This document shows, piece after piece, positions 10,696 to 21,990 of a DNA stretch of 64,000 nucleotides. The DNA is from Euglena gracilis. Its lineage: Eukaryota > Euglenida > Euglenophyceae > Euglenales. A program made the translations under genes and the position numbers. Below the pieces are notes generated by a model. The model saw only the letters and a list, made by a program, of their open reading frames with translations. It was not told the DNA's origin and did no database searches. The stretch spans positions 59,303,564 through 59,367,563 of the forward strand of contig CP154955.1 in NCBI GenBank assembly GCA_039621445.1. Reading direction: 5' to 3'. Each line of letters opens with the position of its first letter. The first letter of the stretch is position 1.

Positions 10696-11445
10696 AAACG
10701 CTCATTTTCGGATCAAAGCAGTTTTTCTGGGTCCGCGAGGCCAAAAAACATCGTTTCGGGCAAAAAAAAATTTCGATTTTTTTCGACTTTTTTGACCTTG
10801 TTTTGTTTGACCCAAAGTCAATGGGTTGGCGGCCCAAAACGGGGCGCTGGCGGGTCGAAAAACGCTCATTTTCGGCTCAAAAACGGTTTTTCTGAGTCCG
10901 GGAGGCCAAAGGACATCGTTTCGGGCAAAAAAAATTTTTCGATTTTTTTCGACTTTTTTGACCGGTTTTGACCCAAAGTCAATGGGTTGGCGGCCCAAAA
11001 CGGGGCGCTGGCCGGTCGAAAAACACTCATTTTCGGCTCAAAACCAGTTTTTCCGGGTCCGGGAGGCCAAAAAACATCGTTTTGGGCAAAAAAAATTTTT
11101 CGATTTTTTTCGACTTTTTTGACCCGGTTTTGACCCCAAGTCAATGGGTTGGCGGCCCAAAACGGCGCTGGCGGGTCGAAAAACGCTCATTTTCGGCTCA
11201 AAAACGGTTTTTCCGGGTCCGGGAGGCCAAAAAAACATCGTTTCGGGCAAAAAAAAATTCGATTTTTTTCGACTTTTTTGACCCGGTTTTGGCCCGAAAT
11301 CAATGGGTTGGCGGCCCAAAACGGGGCGCTGGCGGGTCGAAAAACGCTCATTTTCGGCTCAAAAACGGTTTTTCCGGGTCCGGGAGGCCAAAAAACATCG
11401 TTTCGGGCAAAAAAAATTTTTTCGATTTTTTTCGACTTTTTTGAC
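10696..11445 (+). repeat. Tandem repeat of about 161 bp, four and a half units
   Basis: ATGGGTTGGCGGCCCAAAAC recurs at 10821, 10982, 11144 and 11303 (spacing 159-162). Each unit also contains CGAAAAACGCTCATTTTCGG, TCCGGGAGGCCAAA and ATTTTTTTCGACTTTTTTGA. The array is cut by the 19-bp palindromic array and a half unit resumes at 11768. Confidence 0.9.
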
Positions 11446-11770
11446 CCATGATGCCCATCATTGGTCATGATGGCCATCCTCGGTCATGATGGGCATCATG
11501 GGTCATGATGGGCATCATGGGCCATGATGGCCATCATGACCCATGATTGGCATCATGGGTCATGATGGCCATCATGGGTCATGATGGCCATCATGGGTCA
11601 TGATGGCCATCATGGGTCATGATGGCCATCATGGGTCATGATGGCCATCATGGGTCATGATGGGCATCATGACCCATGATTGGCATCATGGGTCATGATG
11701 GGCATCATGGGTCATGATGGGCATCATGGCCCATCACGGGTCATGATGGCCATGATGGCCATGATGGTCG
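11446..11770 (+). repeat. 19-bp palindromic tandem array ATGATGGCCATCATGGGTC
   Basis: About 17 units. ATGATGGCCATCAT is a perfect palindrome in each unit, and variants switch GGCCATC to GGGCATC. The unit begins inside the 161-bp repeat (TTGACCCATGATG) and the 161-bp repeat resumes after it, so the array probably expanded in place. Confidence 0.9.
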
Positions 11771-11864
11771 AAAAACGCCCATTTTCGGCTCAAAAACCCT
11801 TTTTCCGGGTCCGGGAGGCCAAGAAGCATGGTTTTGGGTTAAAAAAAAATTTCGATATTTTTCG

Positions 11865-12300
11865 CCTTTTTTGGCCGAAAACGGCTAAGTCCACCAGTGG
11901 AAAAAGTGCACAAAATGGCCAGAATCGGCTGAAAAACAGCCGTATCTCGGGCTACGCGAACAGTTGCGGGGAAATCAAAATACCGGTAGATGGAGTGTTC
12001 CAAGGGCTTCAATTTAGGTCTCCGGACATTTCCTTTGATTTTGCTTCATTTTGGAGATATTTTGAAACTATTGATTTTTGGCCGAATTTTGGCTGAAAAC
12101 GGCTAAGTCGGACAGTGGAAAAAGTGTACAAAACGGCCATCCGGGCCGAAAACGGCCGTATCTCGGGCCAGGCGGGGAGTTGCGGGGAAATCAAAATACC
12201 GGCAGATGGGGCGTTCCAAGGGCTTCAAATTAGGTCGCCGGACATTTCCTTTGATTTTGTTTCATTTTGGAGATATTTTGAAAATTGACATTTTTTGGCC
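11865..12300 (+). repeat. Two tandem copies of the TCTCCGGACATTTCC family
   Basis: Unit of about 215 bp: CCGAAAACGGCTAAGTC, GTATCTCGGGC, GGGGAAATCAAAATACCGG, CCAAGGGCTTCAA(A/T)TTAGG, CGGACATTTCCTTTGATTTT, GGAGATATTTTGAAA. Related copies: 27370-27425, 41445-41790, and inverted at 8515-8640 and 36115-36245. Confidence 0.8.
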
Positions 12301-12321
12301 GAAATGGCAGAGTCCAAAGGG

Positions 12322-12522
12322 GGGGGGGGGTTGGCCAATCCTACCCAGTTTGGACCCCTTCGCGCGTGAATAACTCGGGCCTGGCGGGGAGTTGGGGGTC
12401 AAACCCAGGTGATTCGGAAACTAGGAATCCAGTCGCTCGCGACTGAAAAAAAAAATTTCGGGAACGGGGCCGGGATCATGGTGATAATCCGCCGGTTCCC
12501 GAGGTGGCCCCGAGGGGGGGGG

Positions 12523-12560
<38 letters not shown>

Positions 12561-12606
12561 TTCCCCCAGTGGTAAGCTTCGCTCTTACCCATAAAGGGAT
12601 AAGAGC
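12322..12606 (-). repeat. Inverted copy of the 8043-8278 repeat
   Basis: Reads, reversed, through the same blocks as 8043-8278 with modest divergence and an extra G tract of about 30 bp (12515-12558). It lies inside the 3.2-kb insertion while its partner lies outside, so the two are dispersed copies rather than ends of one element. Confidence 0.8.
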
Positions 12607-12693
12607 TCAGCGACCCCCCCATACCCCCCCCCATACCCCCCCCATACCCCCCCCATACCCTAGGTATGGGGGCCCCACTTTGTGCCATATGTG

Positions 12694-12797
12694 GAAAAAT
12701 GACCCTGACAGGTTGGCCAGTACCGGGGACCCTGACAGTTTCCCGGGCGGGACCCCGACAGGCTCTCGGGCATGACTGTTTCTCGGGGGGGGGGGGG
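12694..12797 (+). mobile_element. GGGAAACTGTCA MITE, copy 2, right half
   Basis: Begins with GAAAAATGACCCTGACAGG, exactly continuing the half that ended at 9493, and runs through GACAGGCTCTCGGGCATGAC to a G15 tract. Confidence 0.8.
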
Positions 12798-12844
12798 GGG
12801 GATGGGCTCACAACCCGCAGGAGCCCCGCAGGCAAAGGGGGGCG

Positions 12845-12985
12845 GCCGGGGACCGACCTCCATCGCGTGGGGGCGGCTCGGGGAAGACCGCTGGACCAGC
12901 GGCGTGGTCGGCGTGCGGGGCCGGGGCTCGAGCGGGCTGTCGGCGGAGCGGACGGGGCGGCGGGCCCGTGGGGGCCGGTCCTACC
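12845..12985 (+). CDS. Exon island, unknown protein
   Basis: The plus frame reads TSIAWGRLGEDRWTSGVVGV then RGRGSSGLSAERTGRRA, with 36 of 37 third positions G or C; the alternative plus frame has only about 78 percent. The bias matches the SWEET exons, so this is probably a real exon read left to right. It is followed by two or three tandem copies of GGCCGGTCCTACCGGGAAG plus a G tract (12972-13075). No family recognised. Confidence 0.45.
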
Positions 12986-13075
12986 GGGAAGTGGGGGGGG
13001 GGGGGCGAGGGGGCCGGTCCTACCGGGAAGTGGGGGGGGGGGGGTGGGCGAGGGGGCCAGTCCTGCCAGGAAGGC

Positions 13076-14215
13076 ACGGGAGGGGGTCAGTGTGGTTGGA
13101 AAGCCCTGAGGGGGGTGGGGGGGACCCACCCCCCGTGTGCCTCGAAACAGTAATGGTTCAGAAAAATATTCGGTTCTGTGGACAGCCAAAGGACTGGCAA
13201 CCAGACCAAAAATTGCTGAAAGACCCCTGAGTTTTCTGCAAAGAAAATCAAAAGGGGCGCATTTTTGAATTTTCTGACCAATTTCTTTCATTTGGAAAAC
13301 AAACGAACATAAAAAAGATGTGAATGCGCTTAAAAATGACGGGAAAAGCTTGTTTGCCTCTTCCGCGCACACTGCCAGAAGAAATTTATCGCTGTGGGTG
13401 AGACATACGGTGTTCAGTGGCAAGAATGGAGAGGCCAGAGATTAAAAGGTGGATCTTTGGGAAAGGATTTTGACGAGCTCGGGTCGCATCCTCAGGCTTG
13501 CATGCATTCCCCAGCGCATGCGAAGAATATGCGGAATTGGCAGCTGACGGTATTACGGTGACTACGATGGGCTTCGATGTAAGGGGAGTTGGGGGCGGGG
13601 TGGGACCCCCTCCAGTCCGGGGGGGGGGGGACACCCCCCACCTAAACAATGGCGCGGTCTGGGATGGCCGATTTTCGGCCCAGCGCAAAGCGCTGGGCCT
13701 AAAATTTATACCCCCAAAACGGCCAAATGTGCAATTTTGAGCACTCTTTTGGCAAAAATTTGTCAAAATTGCCAAAAAATCTCGGTGGGAAGCGGCCTGA
13801 AGCGCCAGAAAGAAAAATTTGACCCCGGGGTCGGTCCAGACCCCTGGGCAGGTGGGGGGGTCCGGACCCCCCTCGGTCCAGGAGGGGGGGGGGGGCACCC
13901 CCCACCTAAACCCCGCACACACCCCTTATATCGAAGCCTGGGCTACAACACCCAGCCAGGTTAAAAAAGATTGATCTAAACTCATACGCACAGACAGATT
14001 CGTATCAGGGCAGTCCTTAAGCAAAAAAAAGTTAGGCACCGAGACGGGCACAGATGGGCGCTGCTGCTGCCCACCTGCTGCAACACACAACGGGCGTTTC
14101 TGACGGGGTCCCGCGTCAAGTCACCAGCTCCAGGGGGTGGAGAGAAAAGAACCATGCCCAGGTTTGATGTCACTGGGATCGAGAGGGATTTTTTCCCCTT
14201 TTTTTTATCCCCTGA
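13076..14215. other. No gene seen; dispersed repeats
   Basis: 13130-13250 and 13590-13910 belong to a family with GGTTCTGTGGAC, a CCAGAAGAAAAATTT block and paired tracts GGTCCGGACCCCCC, also at 37100-37380, 40490-40810 and 57580-57960. The remainder is unremarkable. Confidence 0.5.
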
Positions 14216-14900
14216 GGTCCGGAACCCACCCACCCACCCACCCACCCAACAGTCCCTGAGGGGAGGGGCTTGGGGGGACCGACTTTGGGGGGTCAATTTA
14301 GGGGTCCCAAGTAATTTTCTGCGCCCCGGGGTGGGTACCCGCTTGGTCTGACCCCCGAGGGCCCCCCCACCCCTGGGGATGCAAACCTTTAAAGAAAAGC
14401 TGCTTGTAGATCCACGTGTCAATGTGCATGTGCGGCAGTGGCTGCTGCACCCGCATGCACAGGTACAAGCGCACACATCAATGACAAGCAGCATTATTAA
14501 ACCTATAGCTTGAAGCTTGAAAACCCTTAAAAATGCCTTAAATGCGCCTTAAAAATTTTGGCAAAAACGCCTTAAAACGCCTCAAAATGTCTTAAAAATT
14601 TGGGCTGGCAGAATTTTCTCTGACAGAGCAAAGAGAAAAGCGCCAAAATCTCGGCAAGAATAGGGGAACTCCGGGAAGAAAAATGACTTCGGGCATCGCT
14701 GGAACACTGTCCATCCAACCAAAAGTCAAAAAATGTGTTTTCTGACTTTTTTTGGTTTTGGGCGAACGGGCAAAATCAAAAACGTTGGTTCGATGCCCGG
14801 ACAGCCCTTTGACCGCCCTGGAAAATGGCCTCTTAAAAAGCCTTAAAATGCCTTAAAAAGCCTTAAAAAATGCATTAAAATCTCTAATCCATCCCTGATG
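14216..14900. repeat. Dispersed CTTGGGGGGACC family and CCTTAAAA repeats
   Basis: 14215-14400 matches 18125-18260 and 41230-41400 (ACCCACCC runs, GCTTGGGGGGACC, GGGGTCAA, ACCCxTGCCTCC-like tail). 14520-14600 and 14830-14880 are degenerate tandems of CCTTAAAATG. No coding signal. Confidence 0.6.
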
Positions 14901-14924
14901 ACAAGCTCGTGGCAGCTTGGCACA

Positions 14925-15325
14925 CACCCCCCACACACACAACACGCATATGTGCGCACACAGCACCCATACACACAACACAACACGCACACACACAACA
15001 CAACACAACACAACACAACACAACACAACACACGCACACACCACGCCGGGCGAGACGTGGGGGCGTGGCGCAGCTGGGGAGCTCTGCGGTGGAAGGCGTG
15101 GGCTGGGGCCGGGGCTGGGGCTGGGGCTGGGGTTGGGGCTGGGGTTGGGGCTGGGCTGCCGGTGGGGGCTCTCTGATGTGCGGGTCGGGGAGGCGCCGGG
15201 GTGGGGGCGGCCGGCCATTTGTACCTGTGGCGGGACGGAGGTTGAATTGAAAGCGAAATGGAAATTGGGACTGCAATGGAATTGGAATTGGAATTGGAAT
15301 TGGAATTGGAATTGGAATGAAAAGT
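14925..15325 (+). repeat. Cluster of four short tandem arrays
   Basis: CAACA array with CA variants (14935-15035), GGGGCT/GGGGTT array (15098-15153), then TTGGAA (15278-15318). The sequence between them is GC-rich with frames on both strands but is too short and too repetitive to call. Confidence 0.85.
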
Positions 15326-16255
15326 AAAATTGAAATGAAAACCGAGATTGATGCCGAGTTTTTGATGGAAACGAAATTAGTCTTTCATTTAAGTTGAAAG
15401 CTCAATTTTCAAATTTGAATTTGGAAACTGGTGTATCTTTATTAAAAATTTAAATATTTGTACACCTGTATACACACACACACACATATATATACATATA
15501 TATGTATCATTTTTAAATATATAGGTATTTAACGTTGAGGCGATGGGGCAGCTTTGCATGAGACTGGGGTTTCCTGAGGTGTGATTGGTAAAGGATAAGG
15601 CTGGTGTAAGTGTGAAATTTGGGACTGGTGGTGGCTGAAAATTGGATGATGCTTTCAAAGCTTTTGGAAAAGGCGTAGCACAGAAATCAGGAATGCGGAT
15701 CAGCGCAAAAATGCAAATGGAAAAGAATCACCACCTCCAAAAACCCCAGTCCAAACAAAACAAAAAGTTCAAACCAACCAAATGAATCGCGGGAAATTGC
15801 GCACTGACTGAACCCTGGCCATCCAGGAGGCTAGCCGACCAACCAGCCAACCAGTTGTCTGGACCATTTGAAGCATTTGAGGCCAGCCGTCCGTCCTCCC
15901 TTCTGTCTGCCTCCAAAGAGGGAGAGGGGTCCAAATGATCAAAGTATTCTGCCTAATCTCCCGGGGGGGGGGGGGGCTAAGATCTGTAGGCGAACTGAAC
16001 TGGACAACCCAGATTTTTTTCCGTTCCAGACCGTTTACGCCCTTCAAAAAAACCTTGGCATGTTGGAGGGGGGCAGGTGATCAACCTTCTTTAGGTCTAA
16101 AAATACATTATCACCATGCAAATCTTCAATCGCTTGACAAAAATGAATGCAGAAGAAACAAGAAAGGCAAGCAATGCAACCCGATGGAGCATCCTACAAA
16201 TTGCTCACAAGCATTCCGCACCCTTTCTGAGTCACACTTGTATATGCAAAATCTG
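15326..16255. other. No gene seen
   Basis: AT-rich unique-looking DNA with a short CA/TA microsatellite (15472-15500) and a G15 tract (15961-15976). Confidence 0.5.
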
Positions 16256-17200
16256 CCCAGGGCAGGGCTGCACGGGAAGGCCTGGTTCGAGGGTCCTCCC
16301 ACCCCCACCCGGGAGATGGGGGGGGTCTGCCCCCCACGGCACACGAAAAAATGTGGCCTAAAAATCAGAACCCCTGGGAAACGGGAAGGGGTGTGGGAGG
16401 GGGGGGGGGGGGTCAGATCCCCAAGGTTTCGAGGGATTCCCATTCAGCGCTTGGGGTTTGTAGCGTTGGGAGATTCTGCAGCACTGCAGCCCCAAAACGG
16501 ACGCTCTCCGGGGTCGAAAATGCCCACCCCAGCCTACCCATAGCACCGAGCCGCCCCCCCCCCCCAGGCAGGGCAAAACGGGAAGGCCTGGTGGGGGGGG
16601 GGGGTTGACCCCCCACCTACAACAGCATTTTCACCAATTCTGGGAAAACGGGAATTTTGACCGGGGAAAGTTTTTGAATATTTTTTTGAAAAATGAACTC
16701 AAACCCATGATTTTTTTTGATGGAAAACCACACTTTTTCACGAAAAAAATTTCAAAAACTTCAGGTTTAAAAATTGGTAGTTTCAGGAGGGGGGGTGAAA
16801 AAAAGGAAGGTCAAAAAAAATTGGCACAATCAAATTTTACTGATATTTTTCTCTTGGAATTGTTTTGGATTTATAATAGCATTTTTTGCTTCAAAAAGCT
16901 CTCAAGATCAACATTTTGAGAAAATGTTGAATTTTTGGAGGTGTGGAAAAATGGGGTTTGGGGGGGTATTTGGGGGGACCTCTGGTAAGGGCCCCAAAAT
17001 GGGTCAAAAATACACCCGGCGCCGAAGGCGTCAAGAAAAAATGTGGAGTCCAAGAATTTGTGCTCCCGGAAACACGGGAAGAGGTGGTGGGGGGGGTCGA
17101 CCCCCCCACCCACCCACCATGCAGAGGATGGGGGGGGTCGACCCACCCACCCACCACCCTGGCTGTTTGGCCGATTCCCGTCCTGCCCTGCCGTAAGGGA
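16256..17200. repeat. Dispersed repeats: GGAAGGCCTGGT and CCCTGGCTGTTTGG families
   Basis: 16260-16345 and 16560-16640 are copies of the AAGGCCTGGT family; 17060-17190 is a copy of the GGGAGGTGGT...CCACCCTGGCTGTTTGGCC family with an internal duplication of GGGGTCGACCCCCCCACC. AT-rich filler lies between. Confidence 0.6.
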
Positions 17201-17554
17201 TGCAACCTTCCTTAAAAAGACTTGTCCGTAAATAATAAAAAAATTGCTTGGAAATTACAGCACAACTGAAAAAACCCAAATACAAAAAAAATCTAAATCT
17301 AAAAAAACAGCAGAAAGTACCAATACGTCTCACGCCACACAAATTGGACCGCACACAAACTACGCAAATGGGTAAACATCGCACACATCCTCGGAGCCCC
17401 GGCGCCTGGCTGGTGAGACGTGCCCATTCCTGTGGGACATTCCAGCCCACTTGTAGGGGGGAGGGTGGGTCAGTGGGAGCGATCGGAGCTCCGGGTACTG
17501 CGAAGAACAAAAGAATGGAACGAGGGTGCACGCACACACATAAGCATTCCCCGG

Positions 17555-18045
<491 letters not shown>

Positions 18046-18109
18046 ATGAGCGCGTGAATTCTCTGCGTGCAGAAAGAAATGTGTGAAGGGCGGCTGAAAT
18101 TAAAACAGG

Positions 18110-18600
18110 ATGGGCTTTGGGAGGGACCCGGGGGGGGAGGGTCCGAACCCACCCACCCATCCATCCCCTGGGGGGGGGGGGGGAGGGCTTGGGGGGACCC
18201 ACTTTTGGGGTCAACTTCGCGCCGAAAATAGAGGAAACCCCTGCCTCCGGCGGATTACCTACTCGGCCCGACCCCCCCCCAACGAGGCCCCCTTTCCCGC
18301 CAGGTCCCAAAACTTGAAAAAAAAATTGCTCCACCCACTTTTTGAAAACTCACGCATGCACAACCCCCTGGAGGGGGAGTTCACCCACTCACCCACCCAC
18401 CCACACACCCAAAACCCATGCAAAATTGGCCAAAAAAACCCTTGAAAAGATTTTCCGGCCCGGCCAAAAGCCAGAGCAGACTGACCCACAGCGCTCCCCA
18501 CGGGCGGGGGGGGGGGGGCACAGCTCCAACCCACTCTCAAAACCCACCCACCCATCCCCCGGGGGGAGGGGTGACGTGGACACTACGCGAACCTCTGCCC
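18110..18600. repeat. Dispersed repeat, C/G tracts and CCCACCCA runs
   Basis: 18125-18260 is a copy of the CTTGGGGGGACC family. 18360-18560 has two ACCCACCCACCCA-G-tract blocks resembling 37555-37800 (AAACCCACCCATC, GCCCGGCC, GCCAAAA). Non-coding. Confidence 0.6.
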
Positions 18601-18626
18601 GGACCCCCCCCTCCCCGGGGCAACAC

Positions 18627-18740
18627 CTGCACGTCTTCGAACACGTCGCTCAGCCGGCGGGGGCCGTTGGGGACGTCGATCACGAGGGGCTTGTCGGCCA
18701 CCGGGCACAGCGACCACTTCCCCGCCAGGCTCCTTTGAAA
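18627..18740 (-). CDS. Exon island, unknown protein
   Basis: The minus frame reads SLAGKWSLCPVADKPLVIDV then PNGPRRLSDVFEDVQ, with about 97 percent GC at third positions. It is flanked by a possible AG at its start and CAG|GTG at its end, so canonical splicing is possible. The residues look like a folded domain (alternating hydrophobic strand PLVIDV, acidic helix) but I do not recognise the family. It may belong with the minus-strand exons at 19.6-26.8 kb. Confidence 0.55.
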
Positions 18741-19557
18741 GGCCCCTGGGGGAGGGGCCCCCAACCCACTCAGCCCTGAATCCCCCCCCCCTTCGGAGGA
18801 TCTGCCCCCGAAACATCGGGCCATCAATATTCATGGAAATTTTTTTCCGGTGGACAACCCCTGCCGGGGGGGAGGGCCCCTCAAAAAAATGGGTCAATTT
18901 TGAATTCATTTACGAAAAATCTTCCGACACATGGTCCCCCCTCCGGCCCAGAGTGGGTCCGCCTGGACGCACTCACCCATTTGAAAAGATCCTGGTCCCC
19001 ACATTGGGCTCCGGCTCCTCCGGTCGGCTGCAAGCGCAGGGGGCAGGGGGCAGACCGAAGTTGGAAGCAGGAAGGTTAATAGTTTACGAATAAAATGTGT
19101 TGGCAGTTGGAAACCCCAAACAGCCCCACCGTTGCGACCCCCTGCGGGTTTGGGGGGAGGGGGGAAAGAACCCGGAGAAGAGGACCCTACTCCAAGAAAA
19201 TGAGCCCCACCCTGAGGTTTTCATTGGATCAAAAGGAGATGGATATTCCGCAAACATGGGTGGACCTTTGAAATTGTGACTTTTTTTGGGTTTGTATGTG
19301 TTTAGCTGTCGTTTTTGGAACGTGTTGAAGGCACCTGGTCGGGTGCAATTTCGACCCCCATTGGTTCCCCCAGCAATGTCCAGAACTTTTCAAAACCTTC
19401 CTTTTCAAAATGCCCTCGAGGTAGGCCAGTTTAAAGAAAACAGGGTCAGAAACCTGGATCATCAGAAGGGGAAAAGACCGAAAAGAAAGTCCCACACCTC
19501 CCCCCTCCCCGAATACGACCGCGGGTGTGCCACAGGGCTGAGTCGGGGGAGGGGACT

Positions 19558-19632
19558 GATGGCGCACCGGACGCCGGCGAAGAAGACGGCGGAGCAATGG
19601 GTCCCCTCCACGCGGGCCTTGACTGGCGCCTG
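19558..19632 (-). CDS. Exon island, unknown protein
   Basis: The minus frame reads APVKARVEGTHCSAVFFAGV then RCAI, preceded by CAG (possible 3' splice site) and with about 95 percent GC at third positions. It is in line with the exon at 18.7 kb downstream. No family recognised. Confidence 0.5.
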
Positions 19633-19794
19633 CGAGGGGACGGCGCCACGGCCGCTCCCCAACCCGGCGTTGGGGGGGGGGGGCAGTCTCAAACTTATGT
19701 GCCTACCCCCCCCCTCAGTTGCACTGAGGCTTCTTGTCTGTTTATGGCCGGCGCTAACTTCGCTTCTGGCCCAGCTTGCTGTGTGGTGAGTGCC

Positions 19795-19995
19795 CCCCCC
19801 CCCGGGCACTTGGGCCGGGGCAGGTGTGAAGGTCAGGACAGGGGGGCAACTTTAGGGGGGCCAAGTTTGCATGGTAAGAATTTTTTGCGGCCATGTGCAA
19901 AAGGCCGAAGGCCAACTTCAGGGGGGTCAAGTTTGCATGTAATAAGGAGGGGGGGCCACGCAGCCCGGGGGGGGGGGGGTGTCCGACCCCACCGG
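19795..19995 (+). repeat. GGCCAAGTTTGCATG family, copy 1
   Basis: Starts at a C tract followed by GGGCACTTGGGCCGGGGCAG, then two near-repeats of GGGGCCAAGTTTGCATG and AAGGCCGAAGGCCAACTTC, ending GGGGGGGCCACGCAGCCCGG. Other copies: 21800-21990, 30785-30945, 31655-31730, 33975-34112. Confidence 0.8.
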
Positions 19996-20368
19996 GCATC
20001 CCCCGGGCTAAATGCGGAGCCCGGGGTGTCTCGCACCCCCTCGGGGAACACCGAGCGGGGAGGAAGGGACCCCGGGGGCGAAGCCGAAAGACCTTGTGGG
20101 CCCGACCCACCCCACCCATAAAAGAAACTCCGGCTTCAAAAGCCCTCGGTTGACAGAAAATGGGGGCCAGTGGGGGGGGGGGAGACCCCCAAGGGAATAG
20201 AAAGTGCCACGGTAACCACTTCGGAGCAGCGGCAGCCGCAAACGGGGCCGGCACAGCCAACGCAGCCCAGGGGTGACTGGCTGTGTTTTGTGTTTGGGTT
20301 CCAGACCCCCAGGGGGGGGGGGGGGGCAGGGTCGTCAGAACTGCCGCAAGTTTGGACCACCCAGGGTA

Positions 20369-20576
20369 AACCCCCTCCTGAATAGAAGCCCCCGGGGACC
20401 AACATCTTCTATTCGGAATGTTGGTTGAAAACCGGGGGAGGGGGCTTCTATGCGTGGGGGGGGGGGGGGGCACTATTCGGAACTTTGGTCGAAAACCGAG
20501 GGGGGGGGCTTCTATTCGTGGGGGGGGGCACTATTCGGGGGGGGGGGGGGGGCTTCTACTCAGGGGGGGGGGGGGT
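20369..20576 (+). mobile_element. C-tract/word MITE (word GAATAGAAG), TA-flanked
   Basis: Left end ACCCCCTCCTGAATAGAAGC plus CCCC; right end GGGGCTTCTACTCAGGGG plus a G tract and T. TA lies just outside each (20367-20368 and 20577-20578). The word GCTTCTATTCG recurs inside next to G tracts, suggesting internal duplications. Confidence 0.6.
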
Positions 20577-20579
20577 TAG

Positions 20580-21340
20580 GTCAGCGTTGTCTGGAGGGGA
20601 GATTCCTTAGGTTGGCTGGATGGTTGGAAAGGTGCTGGGGGAGGAGGCACTCAGCACCCACTATGGGTGCTACTATGGGTGCTGAATGGACCCCAGTGTC
20701 AATCCTATGGGACTATTCCTATTACTATGGAACTGCAGAGGTATATATTCTGGCCCTGTGGCCATGGATGGGTTATTTTACGATGCTTCTATGAAGAGGG
20801 GGAGGACGCCTGACATCTGGAGCATACAATTTTTACCGACCCCCCCCCAGGGGGGGTCGGCCAGTGACTAAGTGATTGTATGATCTGGAGCACTTCCTGG
20901 TGGACGGGAACTACGGATGGGCTGGTGCCGAGATAATAATGATGGTGGCTGCGCACCCCCCCCCCGGCCATCTCCAAATACAGCAATTTTGCAGGGGCAG
21001 GTCAATTTGGGAGTGGGGGATGTGTGGGTCAAAGAGGTCGTGGCAGAGATGTTGTTAAAGGGTGGGGGGCAATCACGTGTTTTTGTAAAGTAAAAAATCG
21101 GTCAAACACATCGAAAAGATTATTTTCTTCTTCCTCATTTTCTTATTTTCGACTCCATTTCAACCTTCACCTTCTCCGAGGGACGTTCAAGATGTTGGCG
21201 GAATGTGCTGGGACAGGGCCTTTAAGAGGGGGCTCTTTTTTTGTGATAAAAAAAGCCCCTTGGGGGCTGCCTCGTTTGGGGCTCATTAAATTACCACCAA
21301 AGTTTCGAAGAGCTGAAATTGCGCCGAACTCAACAAATGG
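20580..21340. other. No gene seen
   Basis: Mixed unique DNA with a few C tracts and short frames without codon bias. 21060-21300 is AT-richer. Confidence 0.5.
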
Positions 21341-21344
21341 GGGT

Positions 21345-21470
21345 CAGCCGAAGCCGGGCAGCCGCCGGGGCGGCCGTGGGGGCACGCCAGCATGTCGAAC
21401 ACCAGCTCCTCCAGCAGCACCGCCGGCCGGTCCCCGACGAACACCGCCGAGGCTGGGCTGGCCGGCGCCC
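21345..21470 (-). CDS. Exon island, unknown protein
   Basis: The minus frame reads ASPASAVFVGDRPAVLLEEL then VFDMLACPHGRPGGCPAS, with 38 of 41 third positions G or C. The amphipathic helix RPAVLLEELVFDML and the Cys-His-rich end suggest a folded domain, but no family is recognised. The boundaries are approximate; a G/C tract starts right upstream at 21472. Confidence 0.5.
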
Positions 21471-21799
21471 CCCCCCCCAGGGGTGTCACACCCCGCCCAA
21501 CAGAAATGGGGCGGTGTTGACTACCCGGCGTACGACCACCCCTCATTTACGACCACCCCCTGGTCGCAGGTTGCAGGTTATGGGGGTGTTACGACCACCC
21601 CCGCCCGGTCACAGGTTGCAGGAACCCGGTCGTACGACAAGGGGGGGGGAGGGCGGGTAACCTGCTCCCCCCCTCATTGGGCAGGTCCAGAGGAGGGCAA
21701 TCTCGGGCTGGCAGGACTGCCAGGCCCCTCCCTCGGGCTTGCAGCCCAAACAACACTAAGAGCACTTTAGTAGGTTTGCCGTGCTGGGCGTGTAGGGTA

Positions 21800-21990
21800 C
21801 CTCCCCCCCCCCCCGGCACTTGGCCCAGGCCATGATTGAAGGTAAGGCCGGGGGGCCAAATTGAGGGGGGCCAAGTTTATATGTTAAGAATTTTGGCGGC
21901 CATGGGCCGAAGGCCAAGGGCCAACTTTGGGGGGGCCAAGTTTGCATGTAACGAGGAGGGGGGGCCAAGCGCCCGGGGGGGGGGGTACAG
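21800..21990 (+). repeat. GGCCAAGTTTGCATG family, copy 2
   Basis: CGGCACTTGGCCCAGGCCAT, GGCCAAGTTTATATG and GGCCAAGTTTGCATG, ending GGGGGGCCAAGCGCCCGGGG. Same order as copy 1. Confidence 0.8.

Larger units (their letters stand above)
9494..12693. mobile_element. 3.2-kb inserted element with 25-bp inverted ends and 8-bp target duplication
   Basis: GAAAAATG lies on both sides (9486-9493 and 12694-12701) and occurs once at the matching uninterrupted site near 45109-45116. Just inside, ATGGCACAAAGTGGGGCC (9499 onward, 25 bp in all to 9523) is perfectly inverted at 12664-12688. An 8-bp duplication suits a hAT-type transposon. No transposase is visible; the interior is a chain of tandem arrays annotated separately. 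It also contains one half of the inverted pair 8043-8278/12322-12606. Confidence 0.75.

Noticed and set aside
10124-10895. Pro-Ala-Gly-Arg-rich frames of about 240 codons on both strands
   Set aside because: They come from a nearly pure G+C minisatellite; equal openness on both strands and the perfect periodicity argue against a protein.
12476-13423. 315-codon minus-strand frame rich in Pro
   Set aside because: It crosses poly-G tracts and two repeat families; the only coding-like part (12845-12985) has its codon bias on the plus strand.
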